Shown here piece by piece: positions 38,424 through 50,274 of a stretch of DNA of 64,000 bases. Under the pieces are notes generated by a model that saw only the letters and a list, made by a program, of their open reading frames with translations, ran no database searches and was not told the origin of the DNA. The stretch comes from Thiogranum sp. (GTDB taxonomy: Bacteria; Pseudomonadota; Gammaproteobacteria; DSM-19610), in the NCBI GenBank assembly GCA_024636585.1, contig JAGXGS010000048.1, positions 1-64,000 on the forward strand, in the 5' to 3' direction. The position numbers and the translations under genes are program-made. The first letter of the stretch is position 1. The number at the start of each line of letters is the position of its first letter.

Positions 38424-38530
38424 TACCTGCCATATTCCCGATCGAGTTGCCGGCGCCGTCAATAATCTGCGCCGGTGGTTCGAGTCGGTTTCCCTGTTCA
38501 GATTATTTCCAGAGACCGGAGCACTAACCA

Positions 38531-39772
38531 GTGTCGAGTCGTAGAGTCGTTGTGACCGGGCTGGGTATCATCAGCCCTGTCGGTTTGTCTATATCGGATG
38601 CCTGGCAAAATATCCTGGCGGGCAACAGCGGTATACGTCCGATTACGCGGTTCGATGTTTCCGATTTCTCGGTGCGTTTTGGCGGGACCATCGAAGGTTT
38701 CGATGTCGAGGAATATATCGGCAAGAAAGATGCCCGCAAAATGGATACATTTATCCATTATGGCGTTGCTGCGGGCATCCAGGCGATTCGTGATGCCGGC
38801 TTGGAGATCACCGAGGAAAATGCCGAACGCATTGGTGTTTCGATAGGTTCGGGTATTGGCGGTCTTCCTGGCATCGAAAGAAATTATGCAGCTTATTTAC
38901 AGGGCGGCCCGCGCAAAATCTCACCGTTTTTCGTTCCAGCCAATATCATTAATATGATCTCCGGCAATCTTTCTATTCTCTATGGTTTGAAAGGGCCGAA
39001 TATCGCTATGGTGACCGCCTGCACCACTGGCACGCACAGTATCGGCGCAGCGGCACGCATTATTGCCTATGGTGATGCGGATGTGATGGTGGCGGGTGGT
39101 GCTGAAATGGCAACCACCCACACCGGCCTGGGCGGATTTGCCGCCGCCAAGGCATTGTCGACGCGCAATGACGATCCACAGGCTGCCAGCCGGCCCTGGG
39201 ATCGGGAACGCGATGGCTTTGTGCTCAGCGATGGAGCCGGCGTGATGGTTCTGGAAGAGTATGAGCATGCGCGGGCCCGCGGGGCCTCGATCTATGCCGA
39301 ACTTGCCGGCTACGGCATGAGTGGCGATGCCTATCACATGACGCAGCCTTCGCAGAATGGTGAAGGGGCGGCACGATGCATGCGCAATGCCTTGCGCGAT
39401 GCTGGTCTGAATCCGGATCAGGTTGATTATGTGAATGCGCATGGCACTTCAACGCCGGCCGGTGATCTGGCCGAAGTCAAGGCAATCAAGACAGCCCTGG
39501 GCAGCCACGCTTATAAAACCGCCGTCAGCTCATCGAAATCCATGACGGGTCATTTGCTGGGCGCCGCCGGTGGTGTCGAAGCCATTTTTTCAGTGCTGGC
39601 GATACGCGATCAGGTGGCTCCTCCGACCATTAACCAATATACGGCTGATCCTGACTGCGATCTGGACTTCGTGCCAAATGAAGCGCGTAAAATGAAAATC
39701 GATGTAGCGATTTCGAATTCATTTGGATTTGGCGGAACCAACGGCACGCTCGTATTCAAAAAGCCGGGCTAA
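38531..39772 (+). CDS. fabF: Beta-ketoacyl-ACP synthase II
   Basis: 413 residues from a GTG start with GGAG about nine bases upstream. FabF elongates acyl-ACP chains. The Cys-His-His triad is readable: Cys in [13 protein letters not shown], His in [14 protein letters not shown] and His in [14 protein letters not shown]. The glycine-rich end [15 protein letters not shown] is also present. It is followed by pabB after 11 bp. Confidence 0.97.
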   Translation: MSSRRVVVTGLGIISPVGLSISDAWQNILAGNSGIRPITRFDVSDFSVRFGGTIEGFDVEEYIGKKDARKMDTFIHYGVAAGIQAIRDAGLEITEENAERIGVSIGSGIGGLPGIERNYAAYLQGGPRKISPFFVPANIINMISGNLSILYGLKGPNIAMVTACTTGTHSIGAAARIIAYGDADVMVAGGAEMATTHTGLGGFAAAKALSTRNDDPQAASRPWDRERDGFVLSDGAGVMVLEEYEHARARGASIYAELAGYGMSGDAYHMTQPSQNGEGAARCMRNALRDAGLNPDQVDYVNAHGTSTPAGDLAEVKAIKTALGSHAYKTAVSSSKSMTGHLLGAAGGVEAIFSVLAIRDQVAPPTINQYTADPDCDLDFVPNEARKMKIDVAISNSFGFGGTNGTLVFKKPG

Positions 39773-39783
39773 CACGATCCCTG

Positions 39784-41109
39784 ATGATTCATCAGGAACG
39801 CATCGATAGCGTCTTCGATCCCCTCGACCTGCACGCATCGAACCCCGTACGCTATCCTCACATTCTGCAAAGTACTGCTACCGGCTCGCAAGGCAGGTAT
39901 GACATTCTGTTTGCGTTTCCTGGTGAAAGCCTGGTGCTGCACGATGTGCAGTCGTTTGATTTTCTCGAAGCACTGGATGATGCCTGGCGTGCCGAAACCT
40001 GTGCTGCAGCTGCAACTACGACACTGCCGTTTTACGGGGGCTGGTTTCTGTATCTCGGTTATGAGCTTGCCGGACAGATCGAACCGCATCTGCGGTTGCA
40101 AGCGGACGACTCCGGTTTGCCGGTCGCCTGCGCCACCCGTTTTCCCGCCGCTGTCATCGTTGACAGATTCACCGATGAGCGCTGGATCGTTTCGGAAGAT
40201 CCAGAATTACCGGTGCAGATCGCGGACGACATTGCGCGTCTCCGGCCGCCGGTGGACACGCATGCACTGCAGTACTCCGAGGTCACTGAAGATCCGGATT
40301 CATTCTACCTGCAGGCGGTAAACCGGACGCTTGGCTATATCCGTGACGGTGATGTGTTTCAGGTCAACCTGTCGCGGCAATGGTGGACGGAATGGCCGTC
40401 AGACATTCGTACCGACACCCTGTACCGGCGCCTGCGCGCCAGCAATCCCGCACCGTTCAGCGGCCTGGCTACATGGAGCGATCGGGCTATTCTGTGTTCC
40501 TCGCCGGAGCGCCTTGTCGAAGTGCGTGGCGAGCAGGTGCAGACGCGCCCGATTGCGGGTACGCGCCCGCGCGGTGCCGAACAGGCAGATGATGACGCGT
40601 TCTCAGATGAGCTGCTGGCGCATCCCAAGGAGCGTGCCGAGCACATCATGCTGATCGACCTGGAGAGGAATGACCTGGGGCGCATCGCAGTGCCGGGCAG
40701 CGTGGCGGTGAACGAGCTCATGGTGCTGGAGTCCTATACCACAGTGCATCACATTGTCTCGAATGTGCAGGCAGTCAAGCGGCCCGATGTAACGCCTGGT
40801 GACGTCATTCGAGCGGTATTCCCTGGCGGCACCATCACCGGTTGTCCCAAGGTGCGTTGCATGGAGATCATTGCCGAAATGGAGCTTTGCGGACGCGGTG
40901 CATACACCGGGTCGATGGGTTATCTGAACCGGGACGGCAGCATGGATCTGAATATTCTTATTCGCAGCATGGTAAGAAGCGGGGGCCGGCTGAGCTTCAG
41001 GGCGGGCGCGGGAATCGTCACCGATTCGGTTCCCGAGGCTGAACTTGAAGAGACCCGTGCCAAGGCCCGGGGACTGCTGCGGGCTCTCCAGGGTGGTACT
41101 GAACAATGA
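39784..41109 (+). CDS. pabB: Aminodeoxychorismate synthase component I (PabB)
   Basis: 441 residues of the chorismate-binding family. It converts chorismate and ammonia to aminodeoxychorismate for folate synthesis, with glutaminase PabA, which is not in the window. Core motifs: FQVNLSRQW, SSPERLVEVRG, ERAEHIMLIDLERNDLGR, the GGTITGCPKVRCMEII loop, and MDLNILIRSM, typical of PabB. The active-site segment reads RPIAGTRPRG; E. coli PabB has Lys in this PIKGT motif, while TrpE has the PIAGT form. The following pabC gene (ATGA overlap) supports the PabB call. Confidence 0.88.
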   Translation: MIHQERIDSVFDPLDLHASNPVRYPHILQSTATGSQGRYDILFAFPGESLVLHDVQSFDFLEALDDAWRAETCAAAATTTLPFYGGWFLYLGYELAGQIEPHLRLQADDSGLPVACATRFPAAVIVDRFTDERWIVSEDPELPVQIADDIARLRPPVDTHALQYSEVTEDPDSFYLQAVNRTLGYIRDGDVFQVNLSRQWWTEWPSDIRTDTLYRRLRASNPAPFSGLATWSDRAILCSSPERLVEVRGEQVQTRPIAGTRPRGAEQADDDAFSDELLAHPKERAEHIMLIDLERNDLGRIAVPGSVAVNELMVLESYTTVHHIVSNVQAVKRPDVTPGDVIRAVFPGGTITGCPKVRCMEIIAEMELCGRGAYTGSMGYLNRDGSMDLNILIRSMVRSGGRLSFRAGAGIVTDSVPEAELEETRAKARGLLRALQGGTEQ

Positions 41110-41950
41110 CGGCCCGATACTGGATAAACGGCGAGTCACGCAGTTGTCTGGATGTTGGCGATCGCGCGATACATTATGGCGACGGCGTATTCGAGACCCT
41201 CCGCGTGCGCGGCGGTCAGGCCGAGTTTCTGCCACGCCACATGCGTCGGCTGATGGCGGGCTGCGAGCGCCTGAAGCTGCCTCCGATTCGGCCATCGCTG
41301 GAGGCAGAAGTGCAGGCGCTGGCCGCGCAGAGCAGTGATGCGCGTCTGAAGATCATAGTGACACGCGGCAGCGGTGTGCGCGGTTACCGTTTCGATGCCG
41401 GAAACGAAGCGACATGCGTGCTTGGTTGTTTTCCCGGCCCTGAGCGTTTTCCCGAGCTACAGGCCGCAGGCGTTCGCGTACGGGTTTGCACGCTGCAGCT
41501 GGCGCGGCAGCCGGCCCTGGCCGGCATCAAGCACCTGAACCGGCTGGAGCAGGTGCTGGCGCGTGCAGAATGGAGTGATCCGGCGATCCATGAAGGTCTG
41601 ATGCTGGATACCGGCGGTGCCGTGATCGAAGGCACCATGAGCAATCTGTTCCTGGTGCGCGACAATACGCTATGGACGCCGGCTCTGACGGACTGTGGCG
41701 TCGCGGGTATTATGCGATCGGTTATAATCGATCTTGCTGGTGACCTGAACATGGCGGTCAGAATTCAGGGACTGAGTCTGGATGATGTGCGAATTGCCGA
41801 TGAAGTGTTCATCTGCAACAGCCTGATCGGCATCTGGCCGGTCAGGACTATCGATGAAGTTCGAGATTTCGCAGTCGGTCCCGTAACCAAAGAATTGATC
41901 GTGGCGCTCGAGACCCGATCAGATACTGGAAACAGCAACTGGTATGCATC

Positions 41951-41954
<4 letters not shown>
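41106..41954 (+). CDS. pabC: Aminodeoxychorismate lyase (PabC)
   Basis: 282 residues, PLP fold type IV. It splits aminodeoxychorismate to p-aminobenzoate and pyruvate. The PLP Lys is in GIKHLNRLEQVLAR, and the phosphate-binding part in EGTMSNLFLV. The N-terminus has DRAIHYGDGVFETLRV, characteristic of this group. It overlaps pabB and mltG by four bases each. Branched-chain or D-amino-acid transaminases share the fold, but neighbours favour PabC. Confidence 0.93.
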
Positions 41955-44645
<2,691 letters not shown>

Positions 44646-44653
44646 AACCGAAT

Positions 44654-45013
44654 ATGGCAATAAAACCAGGTGGCGCAGCCCGGCAGGGCATTCTGTCACT
44701 GACGATAAAAGACAAAAGCGCGTTATACGCTGCTTACATGCCTTTCGTGAAGAACGGCGGATTATTTATTCCGACCAATAAGTCGTACCAGCTGGGTGAT
44801 GAAGTATTCATGCTGCTAACGCTGATGGAAGAACCGGAAAAGATACCGGTCGCCGGCAAAATCATCTGGATTACTCCGAAGGGCGCACAGGGTGCGAGGG
44901 CTGCGGGTATCGGGGTGCAGTTCAGCGACAAAGATGGCGGTATGGCGCAAAAGAAAATTGAAACTTATCTGGCTGGTGCTTTAACGGCAGACCGCCCCAC
45001 GCACACAATGTAA
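44654..45013 (+). CDS. pilZ: Type IV pilus PilZ protein
   Basis: 119 residues. This is the founding-type PilZ needed for type IV pilus assembly, placed holB-pilZ-tatD as in Pseudomonas. Conserved parts: LSLTIKDKSALYAAYMPFVKNGGLFIPT, LLTLMEEPEKIPVAGKIIWITP and GIGVQFSD. It lacks the RxxxR and D/NxSxxG residues that bind c-di-GMP, as known for this subgroup, so it is probably a protein-protein adaptor. No other pilus genes are in the window. Confidence 0.93.
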   Translation: MAIKPGGAARQGILSLTIKDKSALYAAYMPFVKNGGLFIPTNKSYQLGDEVFMLLTLMEEPEKIPVAGKIIWITPKGAQGARAAGIGVQFSDKDGGMAQKKIETYLAGALTADRPTHTM

Positions 45014-45023
45014 GCCTGATACC

Positions 45024-45788
45024 GTGCTTGTTGATTCGCATTGCCATCTCGATATGCTGGATCTCGAACAGCATTCGATCTCTCAAATAGTCGACGAAGC
45101 GGCGCAGGAAGGCATCGGTCACATGCTTTGCGTCTCGGTTAGTCTCGAACGCTTTCCTGCAATGATGCAACTAATCGAACCTTTCCCGCATATCTCCGCC
45201 TCCGTGGGGGTTCATCCCGATGGGGAAGATGTTGAAGAGCCCGATGTGGAACGGCTGACGGAACTGGCCGGAAATTCGAGAATCGTAGCTATCGGCGAAA
45301 CTGGACTTGACTATTTCCGGACTGAAGGAGATGTCGAGTGGCAGCGCCAGCGGTTCAGGACACATATCCGGGCAGCACGCGCTGCCAACAAGCCCCTGAT
45401 CGTGCACACACGCGAGGCCAAAGAAGATACGCTGCGAATTCTCAAGGAAGAGCGCGCCTACGAGGTGGGCGGGGTGCTGCACTGCTTTACCGAGGATTGG
45501 CCAATGGCGCAGGCTGCCATGGACATGAACTTCTATATTTCCTTCTCTGGCATTGTCACATTCAAGAATGCTACTCAGATACAGGACGTTGCACGCCAGA
45601 TGCCACTTGAACGAGTGCTGGTTGAAACGGACTCCCCGTATCTGGCGCCGGTTCCGAAACGCGGCAAACCCAATCGGCCTGCTTATGTAAAGCATGTGGC
45701 CGAGTACGTAGCGAAACTGCGCGGCGACGCGCTCGAATCCTTTGCAGCAAAAACCACCGAAAACTACTTCACGCTGTTTTCAAATTAA
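45024..45788 (+). CDS. TatD-family metal-dependent DNase (YcfH-like)
   Basis: 254 residues from a GTG start. Metal ligands are seen in VDSHCHLDML, GETGLDYFR, LIVHTREAKED, HCFTED and VETDSPYLAPVPKRGKPNRP. Family members are 3-prime exonucleases or hydrolases linked to DNA repair. The position after holB-pilZ matches YcfH of E. coli. The 215 bases that follow (45789-46003) contain no gene I trust; the sequence GGTCGATA occurs twice there, at 45835 and 45866. Confidence 0.92.
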   Translation: MLVDSHCHLDMLDLEQHSISQIVDEAAQEGIGHMLCVSVSLERFPAMMQLIEPFPHISASVGVHPDGEDVEEPDVERLTELAGNSRIVAIGETGLDYFRTEGDVEWQRQRFRTHIRAARAANKPLIVHTREAKEDTLRILKEERAYEVGGVLHCFTEDWPMAQAAMDMNFYISFSGIVTFKNATQIQDVARQMPLERVLVETDSPYLAPVPKRGKPNRPAYVKHVAEYVAKLRGDALESFAAKTTENYFTLFSN

Positions 45789-46003
45789 CCTTTTAGAACA
45801 ACATCCTGCAGCTTCATAAAGTTAGGTTTCCTGCGGTCGATATGAGGGCCGGGGCACAAAAACCTGGTCGATAGCAGTAATCCGGTCAAGCGCGTGTATA
45901 TCAATCCTGCCTTGGATGCATCAGGACGATGCAATGGAAAGCGACGGAATCCCGCCCGTAATAACAATGCAAATAGTCCCGATCAAAGGCCAGGGGTGTC
46001 AGC

Positions 46004-46378
46004 GTGGAAAGAAGAAAAGCCAGACGAAGTCAGATTCAGGTCGATATAGAAATCGCACATCCGGGGTCTAACCGTTGCAGGGGGCTCGCCGACAATATCA
46101 GTCGAACGGGTGTGTCGGTGACTCTGCATGAAGGTACACTACCGTCCGCACAACGTTCGGTGATACTCAACTTCAGGGTCTGGACCGGCAACGAAACCCT
46201 CTATCGCAAGGTATATGCACGAGTGATGCGCTACGACCAGACACAGGTCGCGCTTGAATTTGCCGAGCATGATTTTATAACGGAAGCGATTATTCAGGAT
46301 CTGATGTTCTATCAGTCGAGGACACGTCGACAGGAAGATCTCGAGAGGGCAGATAACCAGAGTTCGAAGCCTGGCTAA
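46004..46378 (+). CDS. PilZ-domain protein, c-di-GMP-binding type
   Basis: 124 residues from a GTG start. The domain carries the c-di-GMP motifs: an Arg-rich start ERRKARRSQIQVDIEI (RxxxR) and DNISRTGVSV (D/NxSxxG), followed by beta strands VILNFRVW and YARVMRYDQTQVALEF. It is thus a candidate receptor for the nucleotide made by enzymes such as the diguanylate cyclase at 1738-3396. It stands alone, converging on the acyl-CoA synthetase gene, so its target is not given by context. Confidence 0.85.
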   Translation: MERRKARRSQIQVDIEIAHPGSNRCRGLADNISRTGVSVTLHEGTLPSAQRSVILNFRVWTGNETLYRKVYARVMRYDQTQVALEFAEHDFITEAIIQDLMFYQSRTRRQEDLERADNQSSKPG

Positions 46379-46393
46379 TGAATCCATGCCGGT

Positions 46394-48199
46394 TCAGTGA
46401 TTGCGGTACATCTCTGTAATAGCTGCTTCGAATCGGTGCACGATAGTCTCACGTTTAAGTTTCAATGTCGGTGTCACCAGACCATCTTCAATGGTCCATG
46501 GATCGATCGTGCAATGAACTGCGTGGATCCGTGCATAGCCAGGGAAAGATGAAATTTGCGTTGCAATTTTTTCCAGAACCATCTCTTTGATGCGAGCGCT
46601 GTTGCAGGCGTTTTCGGTATCCGGATCAAGACCTGCCTGTTCGGCCAGCGTGAGCAAAAGCTCAGGATTCAGGACTGCTAACGCAGACAGGAAAGGCCTG
46701 CCGTCTCCCACGAGCAGAACCTGCTCAAACAGAGGGTCACCAGCGATCGTTGTTTCCATATCTGCCGGAGGTATCTTTTCTCCATTTGAGAGCACGATTA
46801 TTTCTTTCAGCCGCCCCGTTATATAGAGCTGACCGCCATCGATACGCGCCTTGTCACCAGTGTGTAGCCAGCCATCGGCATCTATCATGTCGCCTGTGGC
46901 AGTTTCGTTCGCCCAGTATCCAAGCATCACGCCCGGACCACGTACCAGTAACTCCCCACGTTCGCTGATTTGAGCTTCAATACCGTTCAGCATAACGCCC
47001 ACACCTTTCGGATCGTTATTTTTAATCGGATTAACACTGATTACCGGGCTGGTTTCGGTTAATCCGTAGCCCTGAATCATTGGTAAACCCAGCGCCAGAA
47101 AGAGTCGGGCGACATCAAACGGTAATGGTGCGCCACCGACGACCGCCAGGTTCATCCTGCCTCCCAGTTTCTTCAAAACTTTTTGCGCTACCAGCAGATT
47201 GAATAATGGCCAGAACAACAGCTTCGGATGCCAGGATGCGCGTTTTTGTTGATGCTCGAATCGATGCCAGCCGATGTCGACAGAGATATTGAATAATGCG
47301 CGTGCGAGTGAAGATTTCTCTGTCAGCCCTGACTGAATCTTGTTGTAAATTCGTTCGAAGATCCGTGGCACTGCGATCATTATCGTAGGACGAACAGCAA
47401 TGAGATCATCGGCGAGCTGAGGAATAGATCGGTTATATGCCACTGCCGCACCCGCCATCATAGGCAAATAGTAACCCGCAGTGCGTTCGAGGGTATGCGA
47501 CAGGGGCAGGAAGGAAAGGAAGATTTCATCGGATGCACAGCTAACCAGCTGCAGACTCGCATAGGCATTTGAGAGAATATTATCGTGGCTCAGCATGACG
47601 CCTTTGGGGCGGCCCGTGGTGCCGGATGTGTAGACGATAGAGGCGAGCGAATTTTTATCCCATGAAGATGGCATGAGTTCTGCGCGATCAGGCAGCCATT
47701 CGCCAACGGTCTTTAGGCGAACATCCCGATGTGTGGCGGTATCTATATGCCATACAGTGATAATGCTCGTCAGAAATCCCAGCTGATCGACAACAGGCTG
47801 AATGCTGTCCCAGTGTTCCTGTCCACCCAGAAGCAGCAGTTTTACGCCCGCGTCCTGGAGAATGTATGCAATATTTTCAGCGCGATCCTGGGCATACAGC
47901 GGCACCACTACCAGGCCATTAGCCAGCGCTGCCTGATCGAACATCGCCCACTCCGGACAATTCTGCATGATTACCGCGACACGATCGCCACGCTGCAATT
48001 CTTCACCTGCGAGTGCAGCTTGCCAGCGTGCGACCTGGCGGCTCATGTCGGCCCACGAAAGGTCGCGCCACATATCGCAGCTTTCATCATAGTGCCGATA
48101 GGCCAGCTGGTCAGGGGTGCGCTGAACACGTGCATAGAACAGCCCATCAAGCGTTTTGGCATCGTCTGGTGTAATCAGGTGGCGTGGCCTGTCTGTCAT
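46394..48199 (-). CDS. Long-chain acyl-CoA synthetase (AMP-forming)
   Basis: 601 residues from the ATG in the TGATG overlap with fadJ. It activates fatty acids to acyl-CoA through acyl-AMP. ANL motifs: the P-loop-like VYTSGTTGRPKGVMLSHDN, GYGLTETSPVIS, WLHTGDKARIDG and GRLKEIIVLSNGEKIPPADME with the catalytic Lys nearby. It belongs to the FAA1/FadD15-type group rather than classical E. coli FadD (shorter). It is the last gene of the fadE-fadI-fadJ operon. Confidence 0.92.
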   Translation of the reverse strand: MTDRPRHLITPDDAKTLDGLFYARVQRTPDQLAYRHYDESCDMWRDLSWADMSRQVARWQAALAGEELQRGDRVAVIMQNCPEWAMFDQAALANGLVVVPLYAQDRAENIAYILQDAGVKLLLLGGQEHWDSIQPVVDQLGFLTSIITVWHIDTATHRDVRLKTVGEWLPDRAELMPSSWDKNSLASIVYTSGTTGRPKGVMLSHDNILSNAYASLQLVSCASDEIFLSFLPLSHTLERTAGYYLPMMAGAAVAYNRSIPQLADDLIAVRPTIMIAVPRIFERIYNKIQSGLTEKSSLARALFNISVDIGWHRFEHQQKRASWHPKLLFWPLFNLLVAQKVLKKLGGRMNLAVVGGAPLPFDVARLFLALGLPMIQGYGLTETSPVISVNPIKNNDPKGVGVMLNGIEAQISERGELLVRGPGVMLGYWANETATGDMIDADGWLHTGDKARIDGGQLYITGRLKEIIVLSNGEKIPPADMETTIAGDPLFEQVLLVGDGRPFLSALAVLNPELLLTLAEQAGLDPDTENACNSARIKEMVLEKIATQISSFPGYARIHAVHCTIDPWTIEDGLVTPTLKLKRETIVHRFEAAITEMYRNH

Positions 48200-50274
48200 C
48201 AGGCGCCTTTCTCCGGGGTTGCGTTTTTGCCAAAACCCGCTACGAATTCCCATCCCGGATCCGGCTTGAAACGAGGCCCGAACTGTTGCTCCAGATTATG
48301 CAGGCGCTGCAACAGGACATCGGCACCGACGGTCTCGATGTACTTTAGCGGCCCGCCGAGAAAGGGAGCAAATCCAGCTCCATAGATCATGCCGGCATCG
48401 AGATGATCCGCAGTGCCGACGACTTTTTCGCGCAGACAGGAAACCACCTCGTTCAAAAGTATCAATATCATGCGATCGGTGTTTTCGGTATTCGTATGGT
48501 AGGTTTTCGGAAGCCTGGCTTTCTCTGGTTTTCCTTTTTTGTATCGGTAGAAACCGGCACCGGTTTTTCGACCCAGGCGGCCCTGTTCAACCAGATCGCT
48601 GAGCCGTTTTGGAACATCGACGTTAAAGTGACCAGAGAGAATTTGTGCCACGTGAAGGCAGACATCCAGACCGACGGCATCGGCCAGCTCAATCGGCCCC
48701 ATGGGCATTCCAAAGCCGACAGCTTGCCGATCGATGTCGGTCGGAGGAACACCTTCGCTTTCCAGTCTTACTGCCTCCAGCAAGTAAGGCATAAGGATCC
48801 GGTTGACGAGAAATCCCGGCGTGCTGCTGACTGGCAACGGAAGACGATCAATTGCACGTGTAAAGGCAATCGCTTTATCAATGGCATCCGTTGTGGTGCT
48901 GCCGTCATGAACGATCTCAACCAGCTTCATTTTCGCGACCGGGTTGAAAAAATGGATCCCGACCAGACGACCAGGATCCTGCAATATTGAGCTGAGTTCA
49001 CACAGAGGAATGCTTGATGTATTGGTTGCCAGAATAGCGTCTTTACGCATCAGCGGATCAAGCTCTGCGAAAAGACTACGTTTTGCCTCTACCTCCTCGA
49101 AAATGGCCTCAATTACCACGTCGGCTCGTTTTACGCCGATTCCCCTGTGATCAGGCGTCAATCTGTCCATTGCTTCCTGAATCAAACGGGGGCGCTTGAG
49201 CTTGCGCTCAAAGAGCTTGACGGAGCGTTTCACGGCGGGAGCCAGTCGTTCGGGCGACTGGTCCTGCAAAGTGACGTGCAGACCGCTGAGGGCACACCAT
49301 GCCGCTATATCCCCGCCCATAATGCCGGCGCCGATCACGTGCACGTGGACCGGCCTGGTGCTGGCGCGGCGTCCCAATGCTTTTAATTGCTTCTGCAGCA
49401 GAAACACGCGTATGAGATTCTGGGCTGTTGCACCAATAATAAGATCTGCGACAGATTCCGCCTCGGCATGCATCATGGCGCGTGGATCATCTGCATGTTT
49501 TTCCCACAGTTCAATCAATGCAAAGGGCGCAGGATAATGTTCCCGCCGGACCTTTTTACCCGTCTGGTAATAAAGCAGTTTCGCCAGTGTGGGGCGCACC
49601 CATGTTTGGTTGCTGAGAGACCGGAATCCATGACGTCGCTTCTTCAATGGCGGATCAAGAATCATTGCACGTGCGGCAGTTTTCAGATGCCGCTCCGGTA
49701 CCACGTGATCGACTATCCTTTTGCGCTTCGCCGCGCGAGCGTCCAGGGTCCGACCAGTGAGCATCAGGTCCATTGCTGCCAGCGCACCAGCCAGCGCAGT
49801 GAGTCGTACTGTTCCCCCGAATCCCGGGTGAATGCCCAGCAGCACTTCCGGCAATCCAAGACGCGTGGCAGGATCATCCCGAGCAATACGATAGCGGCAC
49901 GCCAGAGCCAGCTCGAGTCCTCCTCCCAGGCAGAAACCGTGAATCAACGCGACAGTGGGGAAGGACAGGGCGGCGAGCCGGTCAAGCACCTCCTGACCTC
50001 TTTGAATAGCCGCCAGGGCATGATCCCGATTTTGCAGATGGGTAAACTCGTGGACGTCGGCGCCGGCAATAAATCCATTTTCCTTGTCAGAGAGGATCAC
50101 AAGGCCACGCGGATTACGCCGCGCAATCTCAAGTATCTCCTTATAGAAGGCATCCAGCAGTGATGCATTCAGGGTGTTCGTGCCCGAGTCGTATTTATTG
50201 ATATGCAGCCAGGCGATGTTTTCCTCATCGACTTCAGTGTAGAGATCCTGTGTCTCAAAATCTGCGCTCATCAT
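48199..50274 (-). CDS. fadJ: Fatty oxidation multifunctional protein (FadJ/FadB type)
   Basis: 691 residues. The N-terminal crotonase domain (about 1-190) has the two catalytic Glu in GGGLELALA and GLPEVLLG, plus HPGFGGTVRL. The C-terminal 3-hydroxyacyl-CoA dehydrogenase starts at VHVIGAGIMGGDIA; its catalytic His is in GIHFFNPVAKMKLVEI. It hydrates enoyl-CoA and oxidises the hydroxyacyl-CoA. The chosen ATG overlaps the fadI stop by four bases; the frame opens to 50322 with a GTG. The subgroup (FadJ or FadB) cannot be fixed from context, as fadI, not fadA, is upstream. Confidence 0.93.
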   Translation of the reverse strand: MMSADFETQDLYTEVDEENIAWLHINKYDSGTNTLNASLLDAFYKEILEIARRNPRGLVILSDKENGFIAGADVHEFTHLQNRDHALAAIQRGQEVLDRLAALSFPTVALIHGFCLGGGLELALACRYRIARDDPATRLGLPEVLLGIHPGFGGTVRLTALAGALAAMDLMLTGRTLDARAAKRKRIVDHVVPERHLKTAARAMILDPPLKKRRHGFRSLSNQTWVRPTLAKLLYYQTGKKVRREHYPAPFALIELWEKHADDPRAMMHAEAESVADLIIGATAQNLIRVFLLQKQLKALGRRASTRPVHVHVIGAGIMGGDIAAWCALSGLHVTLQDQSPERLAPAVKRSVKLFERKLKRPRLIQEAMDRLTPDHRGIGVKRADVVIEAIFEEVEAKRSLFAELDPLMRKDAILATNTSSIPLCELSSILQDPGRLVGIHFFNPVAKMKLVEIVHDGSTTTDAIDKAIAFTRAIDRLPLPVSSTPGFLVNRILMPYLLEAVRLESEGVPPTDIDRQAVGFGMPMGPIELADAVGLDVCLHVAQILSGHFNVDVPKRLSDLVEQGRLGRKTGAGFYRYKKGKPEKARLPKTYHTNTENTDRMILILLNEVVSCLREKVVGTADHLDAGMIYGAGFAPFLGGPLKYIETVGADVLLQRLHNLEQQFGPRFKPDPGWEFVAGFGKNATPEKGA

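Noticed and set aside
45785-45967. 60-codon minus-strand frame after tatD
   Set aside because: No ribosome site, no recognisable motif, and low likelihood at this length.
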